This document shows positions 1 to 6,259 of a stretch of DNA of 6,542 bases, piece by piece. The stretch is from Burkholderiaceae bacterium. Its GTDB lineage: Bacteria > Pseudomonadota > Gammaproteobacteria > Burkholderiales > Burkholderiaceae. The first letter of the stretch is position 1, and each line of letters starts with the position of its first letter. The DNA is taken from contig CANBYN010000104.1 in the NCBI GenBank assembly GCA_947373615.1, positions 1-6,542 of the forward strand, given 5' to 3'. The position numbers were made by a program, and so were the translations under genes. Under the pieces are notes generated by a model. That model worked only from the letters and a program-made list of their open reading frames with translations. It was not told the DNA's origin and did not search any database.

Positions 1-1
1 G

Positions 2-1477
2 CTAATTTGGAAACTGAAAAAAACTTGGTTCATTAATCTCACCATTTTCATTTTTATCATTAGCTTGCTGTGTAATATTTTGCTTGTAAGCAATGAACCA
101 GTTGCAGTGTTTTATAACCCTTTCACTCGATTTTGGGAACTCTTAGTAGGCGCGATATTGGCCTATCATTTGAGTCGCCATAAAATCAGCCTCAATAACG
201 AGCGCCTTTTTAACCCAACAAGAATATCTTTTGCTGGGTTACTGTTGATTATTGGAGGTCTTGCCCTTTTAAATAAAACGCGCCAGTTCCCAGGTTGGTG
301 GGCTTTATTGCCGACACTTGGGGCCTGCCTACTCATTCTGTCAGGTCCTAACGCCTGGGTTAATAAGAAGATTCTTTCAAATCGATTCCTAGTTTGGTTT
401 GGTTTAATTAGTTTTCCGCTTTACTTATGGCACTGGCCACTTTTTTCTTTTGCGCGTATTTTTTATGGCCCAAACCCACCAGAAATAATCCTCATTGGAC
501 TAATAATCACATCAGTATTCTTGGCTTGGGGAACTTATCAATTTATTGAAAAGCCAATTCGACACAAAAATAATCCTTTTATAGTCACTAAGACACTTAT
601 CACAGGTCTAATACTTATAGGAATTGTAGGTTTAATTATTTTTAAATCTGATGGAATACCATCACGATTTCCAAAAGCCGAAAAGGATATTGCCAGCATT
701 AAATGGAGTCCTTCAGAAAATAATACTGAAAGTTGTAAATCCCAATATCCAAGCGAACAATACTGTATCGCCACCAATGAATTAACTAAACCTACTGCAG
801 CCATTATTGGTGATTCTCATGCAAATCACTTCTTTAGGGGGTTGAGTGAGTTTTATAAAGAACGTGGAGGAAATCTTATTAATCTCGGATACGGAGCCTG
901 CGGACCATTCATAGGCTTAGATCGCGTCGAAATCGGCCCCAATGGCTATCTCAATTGCTATAACAAGATGCGCCCTATTTTTGATTTCATCCTAGAATCT
1001 AAAGATATTAAAACTGTATTTTTAGCATTTCACCATAATGAGTGCCAATTTCCCACCGCTGACCTTAGAGATAAAAGCGGTAGTCTAAATATAAACAATG
1101 GGGAAGACTTGCTAACTGCATCCCTGATTAAAACGGTCCAAACAATTGCTGCGTCTGGGAAAGAAGTTGTCCTAATTTATGACCTGCCAAGCTTAAATGT
1201 AGATACTGGAACGCATATTAAAAAATGTTTTTATTCTAATCTTCTTCACATAAATACTGGGTGCACAGAAGAAGATATCAAATTTAGCGATAATCTTAAC
1301 AAGTACGATGAAATCGTCAATGAACTTAAAAAGAAAACTCCTATTAAGGTATTTGATACACGAAAATTTGTAGCGGCTAACTTTCCAATCAATCAAGAGA
1401 ATGAATGGACGTATAGAGATTACCAACATCTCACCTTAAAGGGATCCTTGTTTTTCACTGACAAATATAGATGGTAA
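2..1477 (+). CDS. Acyltransferase-3 / SGNH-domain O-acyltransferase (OafA-like), 5'-truncated
   Basis: This membrane enzyme probably O-acetylates a cell-surface polysaccharide such as O-antigen or capsule. The frame is open to the left edge of the window, so the first visible codon is internal; 491 residues are visible. Numbered from that point, the end of the acyltransferase-3 membrane domain carries the family signatures RFWELLVGA (about 43-51), FPLYLWHWPLF (about 138-148) and IEKPIRH (about 182-188), with hydrophobic helices between them and one more helix near 195-215. A C-terminal SGNH hydrolase-like domain follows. It has the nucleophile motif GDSH (270-273) and the closing catalytic pair in DYQH (473-476), so its Asp and His are present. 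Family members are usually 600-680 residues, so roughly 150-200 N-terminal residues, including the first helices with the catalytic His, lie outside the window. It converges on the methyltransferase gene and is not part of that operon. The family is clear; the acyl acceptor is unknown. Confidence 0.9.
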   Translation, partial: LIWKLKKTWFINLTIFIFIISLLCNILLVSNEPVAVFYNPFTRFWELLVGAILAYHLSRHKISLNNERLFNPTRISFAGLLLIIGGLALLNKTRQFPGWWALLPTLGACLLILSGPNAWVNKKILSNRFLVWFGLISFPLYLWHWPLFSFARIFYGPNPPEIILIGLIITSVFLAWGTYQFIEKPIRHKNNPFIVTKTLITGLILIGIVGLIIFKSDGIPSRFPKAEKDIASIKWSPSENNTESCKSQYPSEQYCIATNELTKPTAAIIGDSHANHFFRGLSEFYKERGGNLINLGYGACGPFIGLDRVEIGPNGYLNCYNKMRPIFDFILESKDIKTVFLAFHHNECQFPTADLRDKSGSLNINNGEDLLTASLIKTVQTIAASGKEVVLIYDLPSLNVDTGTHIKKCFYSNLLHINTGCTEEDIKFSDNLNKYDEIVNELKKKTPIKVFDTRKFVAANFPINQENEWTYRDYQHLTLKGSLFFTDKYRW

Positions 1478-1771
1478 GAAAAATTGGTTAAAAGGAGCCG
1501 CATCAGATTCGCGCTTAAGCTACATTTACGCTCAAGATCAATTAAGACAGCGGATAAAGATTGCGAACTTTAAATCTCTGCTCATAACCAGCTCCTGATA
1601 AAGCACAAGATGTGACTCTATCAACAACCATGGATAAGAACATGATGCCTCTTTGGCTATTCTGGAATGTCCTAGCATCTGTGCATTCATAGCGACGCGC
1701 TAATAACTATCTTTTATCTTCCAGAAACAGTAAGTAAAAATCTAAATGGCTAATATTTTATTGGTGGGAAA
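1478..1771. other. Gene-poor spacer between convergent genes
   Basis: These 294 bases separate the stop codons of two converging genes. I find no convincing gene, tRNA or repeat. The longest ATG-started frame I noticed is 50 codons on the minus strand (1690..1538). It has no Shine-Dalgarno and only a six-residue resemblance (LGHSRI) to tyrosine recombinases. No strong hairpin followed by a T-run is visible for either gene. Small symmetric motifs occur (TAGCG-ACG-CGCTA at 1690-1702; the palindrome GCTTAAGC at 1513-1520) but are too short to call. Confidence 0.6.
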
Positions 1772-2443
1772 TTATTTTTTTACAGCCCTTACGACATACT
1801 GCAAAGGTAACGCATCTGAAATAGCCATCTGAGGATCTACTCCTGACAACTTTGCCATCTCACCAATAATTGGAAAATACTTCTCTGCATTAGGATCCTG
1901 GAAAATTCTTGGTAGCCCTGCTTCAATTTGAAATCCGGCCTCATCAAACATTTCAATGATTGTTTGCCGCGTAAACCATCGTAAATGGGTTTTGTCTAAT
2001 AGACCCTCATTTTCATAACGAAAATCACCCATATTTAGCCTAACCTGCAAGCTCCAATGTTGAGCATTAGGGATACAAGCAACAACGCTCCCGCCCTTTG
2101 GCAAAAGTGTGCAGATATTGCCAAGAACGGCCCATGGATTTTTAAGGTGTTCGAGAGTATCTCCAAATATCCAACAATCACGATCAGCCTTTGAGTTCCA
2201 AAAAATCTCATCGGCCTCATCGATATTAAGGACTAGAGTTTCATCACAATAACGCTGAGCAGATAAAGCATAATCTGGATCAATTTCAACCCCAAAGTAG
2301 TGGGCACTTGGGGAAATTTTTTTAAATTCTCTTGCTAGAGCTCCAGAACTACAGCCGATCTCAATTAGCTTTTTTGAATGGGGCGGTATCAAACTCAGCA
2401 ACTCAGGATTGTGCATCTCATGTATTGGAGTCTGTTCCATCAT
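1772..2443 (-). CDS. Class I SAM-dependent methyltransferase (Methyltransf_23/11-like)
   Basis: This is a cytoplasmic methyltransferase of 223 residues and Rossmann fold. It shows the glycine-rich SAM-binding motif EIGCSSG (28-34), the acidic end of strand 2 in GVEID (Glu53), the post-II motif GDTLEHL (94-100) and the late segment DKTHLRWFT (150-158). The DKTHLR(W/F)FT signature is common in methyltransferases found in polysaccharide and glycosylation clusters. Three in-frame starts compete: GTG at 2452, ATG at 2443 and ATG at 2440. I chose 2443 because it forms a classic ATGA overlap with the stop of the upstream glycosyltransferase and lies just after the purine-rich TGGAAAGA; 2440 is equally possible and slightly better spaced. 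The overlap indicates translational coupling, as third gene of the operon. The acceptor is probably a sugar or glycan-linked group, inferred from the neighbours only. An O-, N- or C-methyltransferase cannot be told apart here. Confidence 0.87.
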   Translation of the reverse strand: MMEQTPIHEMHNPELLSLIPPHSKKLIEIGCSSGALAREFKKISPSAHYFGVEIDPDYALSAQRYCDETLVLNIDEADEIFWNSKADRDCWIFGDTLEHLKNPWAVLGNICTLLPKGGSVVACIPNAQHWSLQVRLNMGDFRYENEGLLDKTHLRWFTRQTIIEMFDEAGFQIEAGLPRIFQDPNAEKYFPIIGEMAKLSGVDPQMAISDALPLQYVVRAVKK

Positions 2444-3120
2444 TCTTTCCACTTTTCAATATATTTTTGATAACCTTGCTTCCATGAATCAGATGAAAAA
2501 TTTCCACCACTTTGATGAATCAGAGAAAGTGGAATAGTTCCCATAGTAACCCCCCGAATTTCAGCCTGTCGACAGAAATCCATATCGTAAAAATGAAACT
2601 CAAATTGCTCATCGAAGCGCAGATTATTTTTTATTAAGGTCTTGCTATACGCCGCCAACAAAAGTCCATCGAGTAATTTAACCTCTTGAAGCGGAGGACC
2701 AAAGATACTTAATCCATCCATCGGGAAGGAGCTGCCATGACCCACTATTCCACTTAAATTTTCGGGCGCATCCCACTCCAGCCGATCATTTTTAAAAGCC
2801 CATGAGGGTTGAAAAGGCTGCCTACTTCTGTTTCCGGCGCACCCAACAATGCCAAACTGCTGAAGACCACTAAAAATCGATGTTACCCAGTAAAAATCAA
2901 GAATAAACAAATCATCATGAGCAAAAATGAAGATGCATGGTTCTTTGTTGCAATAATCAATTGCCTGGTTATAGACCTTTGATAGACCCATCGTATTTTC
3001 AGGGAATAGTTGCACCTCTATGTAAGGAGATTGATAAAGGGCAAGTGATCTACCAGTAGCAGACTTGGTATAAAAGTCTTCAACCGTTAAACGCGTAGCG
3101 ACGATAAATTGTATTTTGAT
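2440..3120 (-). CDS. GT2-like glycosyltransferase; no conventional start codon
   Basis: The product is a glycosyltransferase-A-type enzyme of the GT2-like group. If read from the ATC codon at 3120 it has 226 residues. Its first strand is KIQFIVATRL (2-11), followed by the metal/nucleotide-binding region FAHDD (HDD at about 68-70), then SGIVGHG (about 123-129), KLLDGLLLA (about 148-156), FYDMDFCRQA (about 177-186) and a C-terminal HQSGG (about 202-206). These are the landmarks of small stand-alone GT2-like transferases. No ATG, GTG or TTG is in frame between the TAA at 3147-3145 and the GTG at 3015. Starting at 3015 would delete the first beta-strand of the sugar-nucleotide fold, so that conventional call is unlikely to be right. 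AAAAGGTG (3133-3126) lies five bases before ATC 3120, as a normal ribosome site would. The gene may use a rare start, be recently damaged, or contain a sequence error. It sits between the TPR-GT41 gene and the methyltransferase, overlapping the latter by ATGA. Donor and acceptor sugars are unknown. Confidence 0.78.
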   Translation of the reverse strand: MKIQFIVATRLTVEDFYTKSATGRSLALYQSPYIEVQLFPENTMGLSKVYNQAIDYCNKEPCIFIFAHDDLFILDFYWVTSIFSGLQQFGIVGCAGNRSRQPFQPSWAFKNDRLEWDAPENLSGIVGHGSSFPMDGLSIFGPPLQEVKLLDGLLLAAYSKTLIKNNLRFDEQFEFHFYDMDFCRQAEIRGVTMGTIPLSLIHQSGGNFSSDSWKQGYQKYIEKWKE

Positions 3121-3125
3121 GACAG

Positions 3126-3133
3126 CACCTTTT
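3126..3133 (-). promoter_or_regulatory. Shine-Dalgarno-like AAAAGGTG before ATC 3120
   Basis: AAAAGGTG matches the anti-Shine-Dalgarno well and leaves CTGTC (five bases) before the ATC at 3120-3118. If that codon were ATG the protein would begin MKIQFIVATR, a natural N-terminus for this fold. This is the main evidence that initiation occurs, or used to occur, at 3120. Confidence 0.5.
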
Positions 3134-3144
3134 AAATTTGGCTC

Positions 3145-3168
3145 TTAAGGGAAGCTAATTCGCATCAT
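3145..3168 (-). other. Seven-codon mini-ORF in TAATG overlap, in frame with the GT2-like gene
   Basis: The stop of the TPR-GT41 gene (TAA, 3170-3168) overlaps an ATG to give TAATG. From there two ATG codons and five more sense codons read MMRISFP and end at TAA (3147-3145), in the same frame as the downstream glycosyltransferase. This could be the original coupled start of that gene interrupted by a nonsense codon, or a coupling leader from which ribosomes reinitiate about 25 bases downstream. The sequence is direct; its role is inference. Confidence 0.4.
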
Positions 3169-5039
3169 TAAATGATGTGCTCTGGGGGCAATCCATTTTG
3201 ATATCTATCGTAAACCTTCTTATAGACAAGCTCTAAATTTTGTGTAAAGAGCTCACTATTAAATAAGGGGGTAGTTTCAATATTTTGCTTCAAGGTATTT
3301 TTGAGCTGCACCATTCTCATGGGATCAAGAGCTAACTCTATGGATAAAGATTCGTACTCTACCTGGGAATGCGTAATAAGCTCAGGCAAACCGATAGCAT
3401 TTAATAAGCTAGCACCCATCCGCGCTGAAAAAGAGCGCCCCAACATAGTGATAACTGGCAACCCCATCCATAGCGCATCACTTGCCGTGGTTCCGGCATT
3501 GTATGGGGTTGTATCCAAGAATAAATCGGCCGCTTTATAGCGAGCAAGATAGTCCTCTCGAGAGAGGCGGCCCCCAAATATAAGTCTTGCCCTATCTACC
3601 CCACGCTTTTCAATTTCACTCGAAAGATTGTTGGATACCGTTTCATTTTCTGCGTATAAATAAAGTACGCTGCCCTCAACCTTTTTTAGGATTTTCGCCC
3701 AGCCATCAAAAACACTAGGGGTAAGTTTAAAACTATTGTTAAAACTACAGAACACAAATCCCTTGCTTGGTAATCCCAACTCTTCACGTGAAAATACTTT
3801 TTCTGCATTAGGTCTTTTGGAGTCATTTGCCTGATAGCTAGGAAGATAGATAATTTTCTCGGTATAAGCTAATTGCAGCTCGTCTGGAATAATTGTTTTA
3901 TCAGCAATGATGTAGTCCATATAAGGAGCGGCCATGGTGCTTAGATAGCCTATGTACCCAATTTGAATTGGCGCAGCCCGAAACGCAAAAATACTAGGCC
4001 TAGTATCTTGTGTAAGGCCACCAAGATCTACCGCTATATCAATCTTTAACTCTCGAGCTAGCTGTGCAATTTCTTTTTCACTTTTAGAAAAGACATCAAT
4101 AAATTGATCAAAGCCAGATTCCAATCGATTTCGCATCTCATCTTGGGCGCCCTGGCCGATTGAAAATGCAATTAATTCAAACTTACTCTTATCGTGATGT
4201 TCTATAACATCGGCCATTAGAAATGAAACTGCATGGTTTCTAAAATCAGGGGAGAAATATCCAATACGAATTTTCTCATTGCGCTCATGCTTAGCAAGAT
4301 CACCCAAATCACCCTTCTGTGGATGAACTGAAGCCATATAGTCCTGAGTAATCTGTTTAATTAAAAACGGATCCTCGCAAACAGCTAGTAAATTAAATGG
4401 ATAAAACTTATCTTTTCGTTTTATATCGCCAGTTTGCAAGGTGTTCAGGTATCCCTCAATTCCAGCCCAATCGCATTGCTGCATCTTTAAGTTGACATAA
4501 GCGCCTAAGATAACGTCACTACCACCAGCAAATTCAATAGCCTTTTCAAAAGCCTCTAAAGCCTTATCAAGTGAATTGAGTTTTCTCAAGGTATTGCCAG
4601 CATTACTATATGCATCTGAGTAGTTTGGCTGGAGTGCAATAGCTCTTTCATAACTCGCTAGAGCAGCCTCTAGCTGATTCATATCCTGCAAAAGATTGCC
4701 TTTGTTGTTATGCGCTTCTGCATAATTTGGCTGGAGTGTAATAGCTTTGTCGTAACTTTCTAATGCAGCCTTGTATTGAAAAAGGTCTTTGAGAATATTG
4801 CCTTTATTGCTAAATGCTAAATAGTTTTTGGGGTCAATTTTGATTGCACTGTCCATCATTTTTAGGGCCGCTTGTAAATCTCTCCTCATAGCAAGACATA
4901 CGCCCAATAAGCGCAAAGCCTCCGGATGCTTTGGTACCACCTTAATTACCTGCTTAAACAAACGCTCCGCATCATCCAGTTTTCCTTTTTGGATGTAATC
5001 AACTGCCAAACACATTAAATGGCCGATTTGTGGGTTCAT
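3168..5039 (-). CDS. TPR-repeat GT41 glycosyltransferase (SPINDLY / O-GlcNAc transferase-like)
   Basis: This is a 623-residue cytoplasmic protein. About five 34-residue TPRs (roughly 5-174) are visible as repeated A-x-x-x-Y/F-x-x-A-I-x-x-x-P units (e.g. YDKAITLQPNY, YERAIALQPNY), and a linker leads to a GT41 catalytic domain (about 255-610). Landmarks are GYFSPDFRNHAVSFLM, with His269 aligning with the proposed catalytic His498 of human OGT; AAPIQIGYIGY (355-365) and APYMDYIIAD (371-380); FNNSFKLTP, with Lys438 matching the nucleotide-contacting Lys842 of human OGT; and PYNAGTTASDALWMGLPV (512-529). The last has Gly where human OGT has His in HTT, a change seen in many bacterial members. The family transfers a sugar from a nucleotide sugar (GlcNAc in OGT, fucose in SPY) to Ser/Thr of proteins; donor and targets are not predictable here. 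The gene opens a three-gene operon and ends in a TAATG overlap. The ATG has no visible Shine-Dalgarno and lies 32 bases beyond a terminator. Frame and family are certain; precise activity is not. Confidence 0.93.
   Translation of the reverse strand: MNPQIGHLMCLAVDYIQKGKLDDAERLFKQVIKVVPKHPEALRLLGVCLAMRRDLQAALKMMDSAIKIDPKNYLAFSNKGNILKDLFQYKAALESYDKAITLQPNYAEAHNNKGNLLQDMNQLEAALASYERAIALQPNYSDAYSNAGNTLRKLNSLDKALEAFEKAIEFAGGSDVILGAYVNLKMQQCDWAGIEGYLNTLQTGDIKRKDKFYPFNLLAVCEDPFLIKQITQDYMASVHPQKGDLGDLAKHERNEKIRIGYFSPDFRNHAVSFLMADVIEHHDKSKFELIAFSIGQGAQDEMRNRLESGFDQFIDVFSKSEKEIAQLARELKIDIAVDLGGLTQDTRPSIFAFRAAPIQIGYIGYLSTMAAPYMDYIIADKTIIPDELQLAYTEKIIYLPSYQANDSKRPNAEKVFSREELGLPSKGFVFCSFNNSFKLTPSVFDGWAKILKKVEGSVLYLYAENETVSNNLSSEIEKRGVDRARLIFGGRLSREDYLARYKAADLFLDTTPYNAGTTASDALWMGLPVITMLGRSFSARMGASLLNAIGLPELITHSQVEYESLSIELALDPMRMVQLKNTLKQNIETTPLFNSELFTQNLELVYKKVYDRYQNGLPPEHII
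4621..4770 (-). repeat. 102-bp internal DNA repeat encoding adjacent TPR units
   Basis: Two segments of about 48 bases starting at 4621 and 4723 differ at about nine positions and are 102 bases (34 codons, one TPR) apart. A shorter echo, ATTGCCTTTRTTGYTA, recurs at the same spacing near 4696 and 4798. They encode the third and fourth TPRs. The nucleotide similarity suggests a fairly recent unit duplication or gene conversion. Confidence 0.7.
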
Positions 5040-5045
5040 CAGAAA

Positions 5046-5074
5046 ATTTTAGTACAGAGGACTTGGAGTATAAA
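5046..5074 (-). promoter_or_regulatory. Possible weak promoter for the glycosyltransferase operon
   Basis: A TAAAAT (-10 like, 5051-5046) is preceded by a 17-base spacer and TTTATA (-35 like, 5074-5069; four of six matches to TTGACA). A start about seven bases downstream would fall on the A of the ATG at 5039, which gives a leaderless transcript and fits the absent Shine-Dalgarno. The -35 overlaps the T-run of the terminator. The boxes are weak and the region is AT-rich, so this is tentative. Confidence 0.25.
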
Positions 5075-5108
5075 AAAAGGATTTACAGCATCTCACTGTA
5101 AATCCTTT
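5072..5108 (-). terminator. Intrinsic terminator after tRNA-Thr
   Basis: Reading the minus strand, AAAGGATTTACAG (5108-5096) pairs perfectly with CTGTAAATCCTTT (5088-5076) around a seven-base loop, and four more T residues follow, making a run of seven. A 13-bp stem plus T-run is a textbook Rho-independent terminator, eight bases beyond the tRNA CCA end. It should separate the ssp/tRNA unit from the glycosyltransferase operon. The stem is symmetric, and the plus-strand reading lacks a good T-run. Confidence 0.9.
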
Positions 5109-5116
5109 GGGTATTA

Positions 5117-5192
5117 TGGTGCCCCTTGTCCGACTCGAACAGACCACCTACTGATTACAAATCAGTTGCTCTACCAGATGAGCTAAAGGGGC
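5117..5192 (-). tRNA. tRNA-Thr (TGT anticodon)
   Basis: The 76 bases include an encoded CCA and fold into a standard cloverleaf. The acceptor stem is GCCCCTT with AAGGGGC, the D stem GCTC/GAGC, and the anticodon stem ACTGA/TCAGT holds loop TTTGTAA. The anticodon is TGT (5159-5157), reading ACA. The variable loop has five bases, and the T stem GTCTG/CGGAC (one G-U pair) holds loop TTCGAGT. It lies 18 bases after the sspB stop, so it may be co-transcribed with sspA-sspB and processed out. I see no clear promoter of its own. Confidence 0.97.
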
Positions 5193-5195
5193 AAC

Positions 5196-5211
5196 GGATA
5201 ATATTTTATCC
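5196..5211 (-). other. Short hairpin between sspB stop and tRNA-Thr
   Basis: GGATAA and TTATCC pair around a four-base AATA loop, overlapping the last base of the sspB stop codon and ending three bases before the tRNA. With no T-run it is unlikely to terminate. It might protect the sspB mRNA end or help tRNA 5' processing. Six base pairs, mostly A-T, is weak evidence. Confidence 0.3.
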
Positions 5212-5618
5212 TATTTCACAATTTTTAATGATGGTCTGCTATTTTTTGGCTTTTCAGGTGCCTCATCGGAAGAGTCCGCCACATGCAAATCTCGTATTTG
5301 AGAAGGGTCAAATGGGAAAGACATGCCCTGACCATTTTCTCGGGCATAAATAGCAAGGACATGGGTAACCGGCACCATGATCCTTCTGGGTATACCTCCA
5401 AATCTGGCTTGAAAGCTAATCCAATCATTTTCCATCTGCAGCTGGTGACATGCCTCAAGAGAAAGGTTCAAAACGATCTCGTTGTTCTTAACAAACTCCA
5501 TGGGCACTTCCACCCTAGCATCCACAAATACCGCAATGAACGGCGTAAAACCAAAATCCGTGCACCACTGATGTAGGGCGCGGATTAGGTAGGGTTTATT
5601 GCTCGGAACGTCAGACAT
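5211..5618 (-). CDS. sspB: SspB, ClpXP protease specificity-enhancing factor
   Basis: SspB is the adaptor that tethers ssrA-tagged and other substrates to the ClpXP protease in the cytoplasm. The 135-residue product has the substrate-binding domain in about residues 8-112 (start NKPYLIRALHQW; EIVLNLSLEACHQL at 47-60; a central SFQARFGG at 68-75; VLAIYARENGQGM at 87-99). A short acidic, Pro-rich linker follows, and the end RPSLKIVK (128-135) is the ClpX-binding tail, comparable with LRVVK of E. coli SspB. E. coli SspB is about 165 residues, the difference being mainly a longer flexible linker. The ATG at 5618 is the only good start, though its ribosome site is poor. The gene begins 29 bases after sspA, a pairing conserved in beta- and gammaproteobacteria. 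Confidence 0.95.
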   Translation of the reverse strand: MSDVPSNKPYLIRALHQWCTDFGFTPFIAVFVDARVEVPMEFVKNNEIVLNLSLEACHQLQMENDWISFQARFGGIPRRIMVPVTHVLAIYARENGQGMSFPFDPSQIRDLHVADSSDEAPEKPKNSRPSLKIVK

Positions 5619-5647
5619 GGAGTCTAATGATGAACCGCTAGTAATGC

Positions 5648-6259
5648 TTAGCGGCGCATTACCTTTTCTGAAGGGGTTAAAGCTTCAATATAAGCAGGTC
5701 GACTGAAGATGCGCTCAGCGTATTTCAAGAGGGCTGCCGCATTGCGTGAAAGATCAATGCCGTAGTGCTCAAGGCGCCAAAGCAAAGGTGCAATCGCAAC
5801 GTCCAACATTGAAAATTCGTCGCCTAACATGTACTTGTTCTTAACAAAAATAGGTGCCAACTGAGTTAAGCGGTCACGGATAGCCAAACGAGCCTTTTCG
5901 TGAGTCTTCTCTGCAGCCTTCCCTTTTTCATTTTCCAAAGCTGCTACGTGCACAAATAATTCTTTCTCAAAATTGAAGAGAAAGAGCCTTGCACGTGCGC
6001 GCGCTACTGGATCTGGCGGCATTAATTGTGGATGTGGAAAGCGTTCATCAATATATTCATTAATGATATTTGATTCATACAAAATCAAATCACGCTCAAC
6101 CAAAATTGGGACCTGGCCATAAGGGTTCATGACCGAGATATCTTCTGGCTTGTTAAACAAGTCAACATCGCGGATTTCAAAATCCATGCCTTTTTCAAAA
6201 AGCACCAAACGGCAGCGTTGCGAGAATGGGCAATTAGTACCCGAGTACAACACCATCAT
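5648..6259 (-). CDS. sspA: SspA, stringent starvation protein A (GST-fold)
   Basis: SspA is a glutathione S-transferase-fold protein that binds RNA polymerase and helps control stationary-phase and acid-stress genes; in E. coli it does not act as a GST. The 203 residues comprise a thioredoxin-like N-terminal domain (about 1-77, with NCPFSQRCRLVLFEKG and NPYGQVPILVERDLILYES) and an all-helical C-terminal domain (about 85-200, with YMLGDEFSMLDVAIAPLLWRLE). FPHPQLMP (74-81) contains the conserved Pro-His-Pro surface patch (75-77) that in E. coli SspA is needed for contact with the sigma70 holoenzyme. There are two adjacent ATGs; the first (6259) is taken, with AAGGA about ten bases upstream. It follows petC by 100 bases and precedes sspB, as in other Burkholderiales. 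Confidence 0.95.
   Translation of the reverse strand: MMVLYSGTNCPFSQRCRLVLFEKGMDFEIRDVDLFNKPEDISVMNPYGQVPILVERDLILYESNIINEYIDERFPHPQLMPPDPVARARARLFLFNFEKELFVHVAALENEKGKAAEKTHEKARLAIRDRLTQLAPIFVKNKYMLGDEFSMLDVAIAPLLWRLEHYGIDLSRNAAALLKYAERIFSRPAYIEALTPSEKVMRR

Noticed and set aside
538..804. Minus-strand open frame of 88 codons
   Set aside because: It lies wholly inside the acyltransferase gene on the other strand, has no ribosome site, and its translation shows no recognisable family.
1193..1429. Minus-strand open frame of 78 codons
   Set aside because: It is antisense to the SGNH domain; AT-rich chance frame.
2444..2452. GTG at 2452 as methyltransferase start
   Set aside because: Two ATGs follow at once and one forms the ATGA overlap with good spacing to TGGAAAGA; GTG would add only three residues.
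2440..3015. GTG at 3015 as the start of the GT2-like gene
   Set aside because: Homology-like sequence (KIQFIVATRL and the following 25 residues) continues upstream in frame. Starting at 3015 removes the first beta-strand of the fold, and no Shine-Dalgarno precedes that GTG.
3301..3540. Plus-strand open frame of 79 codons
   Set aside because: It is antisense to the GT41 catalytic domain, which has clear motifs in the other strand.
5126..5353. Plus-strand open frame of 75 codons spanning the tRNA
   Set aside because: It reads through the tRNA-Thr complement and the sspB tail; its first residues are simply translated tRNA, a common false protein call.
5283..5576. Plus-strand open frame of 97 codons and overlapping minus-strand frame at 5225-5458
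   Set aside because: Both are shadows of sspB, whose frame carries conserved motifs and the ClpX-binding tail.
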